A stretch of 64,000 nt of DNA from Echinococcus granulosus (lineage: Eukaryota; Platyhelminthes; Cestoda; Cyclophyllidea; Taeniidae), in NCBI RefSeq assembly GCF_000524195.1, contig NW_020170387.1, forward strand, positions 1,916,364-1,980,363, in the 5' to 3' direction. Under the pieces are notes generated by a model. It did not search any database, was not told the DNA's origin, and saw only the letters and a list, made by a program, of their open reading frames with translations. Position numbers and translations under genes: made by a program. Below, in pieces: positions 27,101-36,100 of the stretch (its first letter is position 1; each line of letters opens with the position of its first letter).

Positions 27101-30100
27101 GCGTTATAAATAAAGCTTCTTCTGAATGACTGTACAAAACCCTCGACATCCACCTATATGGAAAGCTTTAAGCACGGTGCGGAGGTGGAGCCTCCGGTGG
27201 CCGCAAAATACGTTTCAGAGGCCCCCCTACGTTTGTTGGTTACCATCTCGGCCTTGGTGGTTTCTGCAGAAGTCACTTCTGTTAACAGCTTAGCTCGTGG
27301 AATGCCTGCCTGATTCTAGGTAATGGGCGAGTAACCAATTATGAACATCAACGATATTTGTGCTTCTATGAAAAGTTAAAGGTAATTATTCACGACCATT
27401 TGCAACCTCGAAGAGATAGTTCACTGCGGGCACTAAAACAGCTCCGCCACATATGACGAAGTGAGGCAGCCTTAAGGTCAAATCTTTCCAGATATTGATT
27501 TAGCGTCGAAGTGTAAATGTAGAACTGAGTTGCAAAATAACTGCAGCCTCCATCCCTTGAGCTCCATTATCCTATGTATTCCCAAAAGCCCATGTTTGGC
27601 TTGAACGCCCCACACAATAAGGCAGTTAGCTTCACCATCCCCGAAACCCTATGCGATGTAGGTTTATCGCTACGCCTCGCGCATATTTTCAGCACGTCAA
27701 GGTGACGTTACAGTGGATCACACTAAAGTGAAATTGCTGAGAACTTGGAGGACTACAGGCCAGAAGTAAATTAGTTCTAAAAGAGGGATAAATGAAGCAT
27801 ACGTCCTCATAGAAAAGAAATAGGTGATGAATGGACACGTACTAGAGGGCAGAACAACAACGTCGAGACCGAAGAGGGTGTGAGTGAGGAGGGTATACAT
27901 GCCGTAGAAGACGGTGCGTTTAAGCGTGGTCACCACGACGCTAGCGACGGCCGCCTCGACGGAGGCATAAAAAGAGAGCACCGCAGGACTCGCCTCGCAT
28001 CTCTGAGGCGTCAGCGACACCACAAAGTCTACCGGCAGGTAAGTCCTCTCGCTTACTGCCAGCAGGTAGAAGAGGGTTGAGAGGAATATCAACTACAGAA
28101 TGCACGTGCAGGCAAAGTGAGAGAACTGCTGCTTTAATGAAAGTCATTGGCATTTTATTAACTCGCGAGTAGATTTCTGTGATTGTGTGTTAGTAAAAAG
28201 GCTTGAAGTTGTTACCTGCTGTAAAGTAAACCCATGTACACCGAAACCGTAATGCAAAGACCCACAACTACCATTAAAAGGCCGTTGATGGTATGCTCAT
28301 CTATAACAGAACTTGAACTCGTTGAAAAAAAGAAAGTACCGCATGATAACTGCTCGCAAATGGCCATACCACTGGCTTAAATTAATGAAGATACATTAGA
28401 AGCTAAGTTAATTTGCTAGAAAAGTTTATGGTAGTATGATGTGGAGCATTAAATCGAAAAGGTATAGCTACATATATTTAGGTAATCTTATGAAACCTCA
28501 GTGGGTCAGAACAATGGCCAACGAAGCTTCGAATAGAAAAGTTGGAACTAAATTTCATAAGGTAGCAGGTAATGCCACTCTACAACTGTGTAGTGGCCTT
28601 TCTTATTCAAAAAATTACGAAAAGTGGTCAATATATTTTGATTTTGATTTTAGAAATGTCTAACAAATGTCATCTTGCAAAGGAATTAATGTAAGGTATT
28701 TTAGCCAACATAAAACAGTTCGCAATTAAACAGCAAGTGTCATATTCGCCTTTGAATCAGTTCTAATAAAAATAACCAAGTTAAGGAAACCTAAAGAAGT
28801 TCTATTTTACGAGTGTTTTGGGTAATGATCAAATTCCCATGAGGATCCCTCATTCAAATCGCATCACTTTATCTCGGAAGGCGGCTAATAGAGCAAATAA
28901 GAAGCAGACGTACGAAAGAGAAGGAGAGGTTGAGAACTACCGATCCGCCAGCGAAGAGGAGGGAGATGGTTCCCATAAGAAGGGAGGTGATGATACTAGC
29001 GTGGGAACTTAGGATTCGCCACATCGGGTTCACCACGTTCATGATGATCCCCACATTCTCGTGAAAATACGCCACTATCTGCAAGGCAACCAAGATTATC
29101 TGATAAAAATTGTACCCTCGTAATCTTTAGCAGGCAAAAGAGAGATTTCTAAAGTGAACAATGTCAAATCGACATACTCTTGTTTCAAACTGGATTAATT
29201 GACCAAGCCAATAACCAAATTTCTTGACTTTTACAAATTAGGAAGTACTAAAAAATTAAAAATCAGACTTAATGGAATCAAAATTCTTGTAAATTCAAAT
29301 TAAGTTCTAACAGTGTACAATAAGGATAATACCCTTATTTCAGCACATGATCCTCTAGTTTGTTACTGAAAGCAGTAGAAATCTTTAAATTGGTGATACA
29401 TCAACGCAAGATGGATGGAAGCGCCGAGAAGGCATAGAGTAAGGCGAGTATGGATTAATGGACCACAGGGTAGAACGGAAGAAGAGGAGCTCAATCGATA
29501 AAGCATTACAGTTGGGAGGTAGCAGAGCCGCTGTTTTACATTACTTTACTCGATCATACACCCGTCCTGCCTTTCTGTCTTAGAAAAGCGCATAAATTTT
29601 GCATCACCCTTTCAGCCCAGGGTGGATGGTGATTGAGGAGGAAGAGGCAGAGAAAAGTAGAGCTGAAGAGAGAACTCATAGTAGTTAAGTCACATCAAAA
29701 ATCCAAATTCCAAAGCAGAACAAAACGATTAAAGCTAGTGAGTAGCTGCTACCCGTAACAATGATGACCGTGGAGAAGGTTAGCTCTCCTTCACTTCAGT
29801 CAAGGTGTGGACAGACAAATACTCAAAAGTAGCAACGAGAAACTGGCGAGAAACATGAAAATACCCATAACTAGGATGGTTTCCTGACAAAAGACAGTCC
29901 AGTGCAAAATTTTCTGCTGCCTAATATCGGTTTCCAGCTTCCTTACTTTCAAAAATCAACTATTGGTAGTATTTCATGGCCTACTTATTAAAAAATTCAT
30001 GTGACTCTGGAAGATCACATTCAGCCTTTGATGAATAACAGGTAGTTGCATAAAAGCAAAGCAGTGGAAATAGAAGCTAGGATTGCGTAGTTTTGTGAGC

Positions 30101-33100
30101 CAAAAGCGTTTTCAATGAACAAGAGTGGGCCGAATCTCATGCGGTGCCTGAGAAGTACAGCAAGATGTGCCTTAAGGATAATTGAATGTTAGTTTGAAAC
30201 GTCCAGCAGTGCTGCTGCTATCCATCAACCCTTCATTTTGCGTGAACAAAACGAATTTGGTACCTATAAGAGAAATGCTTTTACCACTGAAAGGTATGTA
30301 GAGTGAGTGGATAGACCAAAGTTACCGAATGGGCCGATTAAAGCAGGCTGACTGAAACTGTTATTCAGAAAACGTATTTACATTACAATAAAAATGCCAC
30401 TGCGTGGATTCAAATGGAGCTACTTTAGATTTTCCGAAACACTAATGGCAGATAGTACTCTGTTGACAGTTTGGTCAGTGGAAAAGAACTTTTGGTGTGC
30501 ACCACAATGCCAATTTGGGAGAACAGGAGAAATAATCGTGACAAAACACAAGCAACACTTATCCGCCTGCCTAAAGAGGAGATATCACTGCGCGAATCCG
30601 AATAACTTGCGGGAAAAGCGTGCTGATATTTGATGCAAAGTACACCAAGTAGATTGCACCAAGACAATGATTCAGTATGCTTCTAAGATTGGAGTACATT
30701 GAGAAAAGGAGGGATGAATGAATAATGAAATTAAAGGTTTGATGAAGCGATAAATGGGAACAATTTCAGCATTTAAATGAGCCGCTTGCGATGTCTAAAA
30801 TTGAGTCAAATATTTCTAAATTGATGAAAAGTCCGGAAAAAATGATAGAGGAATGACAACGTGCCACTGTTTGTCCAGCGTAAGCAGTTCAATGAGAAAA
30901 AAGGGAAGAAGAGACAAGGGGAAGAGAGAGAGAATTGAGGTGATGTGTAAATATGGGGCGCTCAATAAGAGAGTAAAACAAAGTGCATAGAGGAGGAAGC
31001 CGATTACTGCAAAGGCGCATATTTAAGCTTGAATAAATAATTTCAGTGGTGTGTTTAGAAGAAACGCATGTGTGTATACATGTGCATGCAGGCGTTGTAA
31101 ATGAGTCCAGGGCATGGTGAATCGGATGAGCGATATCCACAAGAAACGGTTCTGGAAAATTACATACGAGTCTGTGCTTATGTCTTGAGAAAAAGGAGAA
31201 TGCTAACTGCAAGCAACGGCCCGTTGGACTCACTGAACACTTAATATGGGAGCTGCACAGCATTATCCACCGAGGACAAACTATATTGTCATTGATCCGA
31301 AAGAAGTCGAGGATTAAGAAACCAGAACCTACTTTGGTGTCTCGATTTTTAAAATAACGACTGGTTAATAAATCGGGATATATTCAAACGGCGAACTGGG
31401 AGCCCACCAAAATTAAGATAACTAAAATGACCTCGACCTGTTTCATGGCCAGAAACCAGCGCCCAGAAAAACAGTTAAAGCACTCCCCAGCAATTTCTTG
31501 AACCCAAGATCTTTGGATGAAGCAAAGGTTAAGAAAGGTTAGTAAGATCAAGGAAAATCTCAATACAACTTTTGATATTATTAAGATGAAGATTGACAGA
31601 GGATATTCATAAAGAAATAGCTGTGATCAATGGTAGAATTACTAAGTGTCGAAAAGTCAAAAAAATGATAATCAATTAAAAAATTATGATTATATGGAGA
31701 AAAATAAAAGTGTTAATATATATATATATATACTGCATGAAAAAACATTCTTATAAGAGCAAAAGATGGTGCGACTTACATCACGATAATCGAAGCCACC
31801 AAAAGAATAGACTAAGTCCCGAAGGCGTCTGCGCAAATGGGTGAGAGAAATCGTGCGACTTGCGTTAAGACCACCCGCCAAGTCGTCAGTGAGCACGAAA
31901 TTCGACTTGACTCCCTGGTGCAACCCTAAATTGTCTGCGTCATCGGACTAAAACAAGATCAAAGTCCCATGTAAGGAAGTTAGATTTTCTTGTGAAAGGG
32001 GAATTGGCGGCATCGTACGAACCCCATGGAAGAACTGCATGCAGACCCTCTCCCAGAGTTCTAACAGCTGTTCTTCAATATCACTTTTGTTTGCCAAGTT
32101 TCCGCTAAACAATTGATTAACCTAAAAAGTTTAAGACAAATTTAGTGCTGAGATGTGCATTTATGACTTGTAACTCGTGTGTTCGAACCGTCCACGATAA
32201 TTCCATATGTTGATTTGGCTTACAAAGAAAAACAGATTTACTGATTTTTAAAAGTAGTACGAGGCGCTGAAACACAAAAAGACCTATTGCATCTCTGTTC
32301 TCGTAAAAATGGACTGGTGAGGGAATAGACAAAAACCAAAACCTAGAAGGCATCACCATGGGAAATGTTAATCGTAATGAGGGCTTCGATACTTTAGAAC
32401 TGATGAAGCTTCTGCCAAGTTGGTGAACGTTGCTAACAGCAGATCGAGCGGCCGAACCGAGCTGATCCCTGTCGGGTAACCAACTGCAAAAACAAAGATT
32501 TATAGGGTTGACAAACATGAAATTAGACACCAATGTGACCGAACAATTGCTTTTCCTAAACATACAACTTCAGGCTATTTGTAAAATCTTTACGACCGTG
32601 ACAAGTTAAAATAGAGGTAATAAAATTAACTATTGATGAGGATACTTAAAATAGCACGATACTAATAACAAGTACACTTTCCTGAATTGTGAAAAGCTGA
32701 ATGCACATTATTGCAAAAAGGGGAGAATACCTTAAAGCGTTACTGTGAATTGTAGAACTAAGAACACTCGAACTCAGTGAAATCAAATGAAGAGTCTCAT
32801 TGTAGACCTAAACAAGGTGGGGAAAGCAAATAGTAAAATCAATTTTGGCAAATTTCAAGCAATGAAAGGCTAAAACCAAGGTGTCAGCTAAGTATTCTGG
32901 AGTCAGGTAAATTTTATTCCCACCTTTTCCCTTTCCCTTGGTACATATGTTCAATTTCCTCTACGCTCCCTCAACTTACTTCATTAGAAAAATGATCAGA
33001 TCCTCGCGTAGAATGATCTGATTTCCTCACAAATCAAAGTTCAGAGGAACGTTTTACGAATATTTCACGAATTATGCAATGCCAATGTTGCAAAAATAAG

Positions 33101-36100
33101 CCACTTTTCAACCAATCGAATAAGCCTAGCAATTATTTAACAGTAACTTAAAAAGAAGAATTTCTCATTGATATAGCATCAGCAATCGTAAGTTCGCCCA
33201 AATCAGACTTAATAAAGTCGGCAGATAAAAAAGAAGGGATAAGCGTAGTCATTAATCTGCCAAATGCCTTATTTTTCAAAACTCTTGAAGCTGGGCCGTA
33301 CAAGATTTAGAAGGGCGGAAATAAGATGTGTAATAAAAAATTTACTTAGCTATCCAGAATTGTGGGAAAATATGGTGCAGTGGACACATTAAATTCGTTC
33401 AAACCACTTTCATGGGTGTTTGCAGCAGCACTTATCGCCATTGTACGAGAAAATAAAGTTCATTTCATTGTTTTTTTAAGCTTTATACGCAGGGTTAGTT
33501 AAAATAGCAGCGAAGATTTATATCGAGAGGCCACCCACCTGAATCACGAGAAAGACGGTGAAGAGGAGACTAATCAGAACCATTAGGCTTACTATAACGA
33601 GACTGACCAAGTAATCCAAGTAGTTATCGACAACGTCATAGATCTAAAATGAAAAAAAGATCTTCTTGATAGGGTAGTCACTCTCTTATGGTTTCATCCA
33701 CCAAAAACACGGACACACACACATGGCGCTCGATTTTGCGAGCCCATCGCAGAGACGCCTTGAGAGAGGCGGGGATTAGGAGAGGAGAGCACTCACTGTT
33801 CTCGACCATGACAAAGGAATCAGAGCTACAGAGGGCGACCTTAAGAGAGATCCAAATACGTCGTAGGAGCCAGAGAGCACCTGGAACAAGTTGAAGACTG
33901 GCGACGGCGTAGGCCAGGAGACCAATGGAAGTGAAGACGAGGACGAGGCGGAAGAGCCAGGTACGCGTCCAGAAGGCCACCGCGAAGTGCACGAGCCCCA
34001 GGCCCGTAAAACAGGCACGCACGAGGGCGTTGGAAGTGTCAGATACCCCGCTGGTCGCAGGGAAGACGTGCCCCTTCCCCCCTGCCATCTGCAAAATTTG
34101 TGGAGATGAGAACGATTGCGAGCAGGCGTCCCCCGATTTGCTCTCCGGCAGCAGCGAGAGCCGACGCAGCAACGTTCCCGCCGTCGTGCTGCGTTCAAAT
34201 AAAACACAGATCACCACTCATTTCAGCAGGACTTCTATGATGGCCAGCGCCAAACGGATGGTGCTATGAGCAACCCACCCGCTTGCCCTCACAACAGATA
34301 TAGAACGAGCACTTTGTGTGACTGATGATGCCCTCATTCTCGGATCAGAAGAATGATTCCCATTTAAGTGATCCCAAGCTGCTTTCATTCATAAATTTCG
34401 GCGACTGCTAAGGAACAACTTGGGAAATATCATCTGTGCCGCCCAACAAAGTCGCACCAATTATGGAATTACCCCTTTTCGTATTTATGGTCAATACATG
34501 GGGGACCAAAAGTCATGTACAACCACGGGGAGCACACATAACAGAATAAAAACAAGTTAGGAATAATTGCAGTGTTTTCAGACGAGTGGAAGGATGAGAA
34601 ATATTCGAGAGCATATAGTAATAGCTTTTCACGAAGACAAGGTACTGGTTTTTCCTGTATATTGGTATGCATGAGTGTGCCCTATAGATGGTACAGGATA
34701 GATTGATTTACTTATGCATTAATTCACCATGCTCATATTTCTCGTGCATAATATCGCCATTAGGCCCGACGTAGGTTCGGTTTCAATCGTATGCCTTAAA
34801 ATATACATAATGAAAAAGTTTAGGAATTGCGCCGGCTACGACCACAATTGCAATAGCTTTCCGAAGCTAAATCCCACATTTGCCCCTAAGAGCTCATCAC
34901 ACTTTAATAAACTTGTGGGCTCAATCGAAAAAAACCCAAAAACTAGTAAAAGCTACTGATAGGAACTTGGCCATGAAACGAAATTAACATGAATAGATAA
35001 ATAACACTAAAACATCGTTTAGCTTCTCTGTGGCAAAAATCTGGAGGTATTTTATAACAAACCAGTTTGACCCTAAACCAATCACTCAGTAATGCTTATT
35101 CTCAACAAATTAATAAGCCCAAAGCATGCACTAAACTCATTTCCATAAAATCTCTTGATGAACAGAAAAGTAGTAAAAATTGTTGATTAGCCCAAACAAG
35201 AAGTCATTTTAATCGAAAAAAAAGATTGGAAACAAGCAAACCTTCACATCAGATGAAGATGTGACAAACATTTAAGCAGACGCATCTTTGCACCACCAAA
35301 TTCGCGGGCTAGCATTTTTGTGTAGAGTGCGCAGCACGCATGTACTACATAACGTACAACCTTAACGGTGGGTTGGCTGATCGAACAACAATACAATTAA
35401 TTTATTGAAAAATTTGCGATACCTTGACAAATCGGCATTCATTATGCTAGATTCCAAGAAATACCCATTTCGGAGGACCACCCCCTTGATACTACTATCT
35501 TGAAAAAATACTTTAATAGGGCTGCAGGAACTAACAGGGCTGACTGAGGTTCCAAAATGCTTAGTGACGCTTCAAGCATGGAAAAGCCTACCAGGAAGCT
35601 GGAAACCGTTCGTACGGACGGCATATTAACCATCAGTCAAAGTAAGCTGATCATATGACCAACTGCAATTCTTTCTTGATGCCTACTAGATCTTTACGCG
35701 CAATTTGCCCCTCATAATTTCTTATTTGTGTAACGTTCTAAAAGTAGGAAATTATGATACACTACAATCTGCGTACACTGATCTATTCGATTACATTCGA
35801 ATATTTGCACAGATGAAGCCATTGATCATTATGGAATTAATGACAAGACCTACGGAAATAACTTGTATTTACAAGTTTCTTTAACTGGTGAATTAACATC
35901 AAATTTATTAAGAAAATTAAAAATAACCCTATAACCCCTACAATCCACACACACCACTTCAAAGGGAGAGTGAAAGGACAAACCCTCGCAGCGCTGATGC
36001 TGCAAACCACCTAACCGAGGGTCATAAAGGCCTCGTTCAGACCCCAAAAGAATTATTTCTTTTTCACATACTTCCCTAGCGAACTTTCACGCAGTTGGCC

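Noticed and set aside
33776..34207. 143-codon minus-strand open frame (second frame)
   Set aside because: It overlaps exon 3 in another frame, is Arg/Cys/Ser-rich with no homology, and is a shadow of the true frame.
33891..34269. Plus-strand open frames of 72 and 114 codons
   Set aside because: They are antisense to TMEM245 exon 3, whose minus-strand translation aligns with the family.
35850..36047. Possible alternative TMEM245 exon after TTTGCAG
   Set aside because: Joined in phase to exon 1 it reaches a stop after about a dozen codons, with no suitable donor before it.
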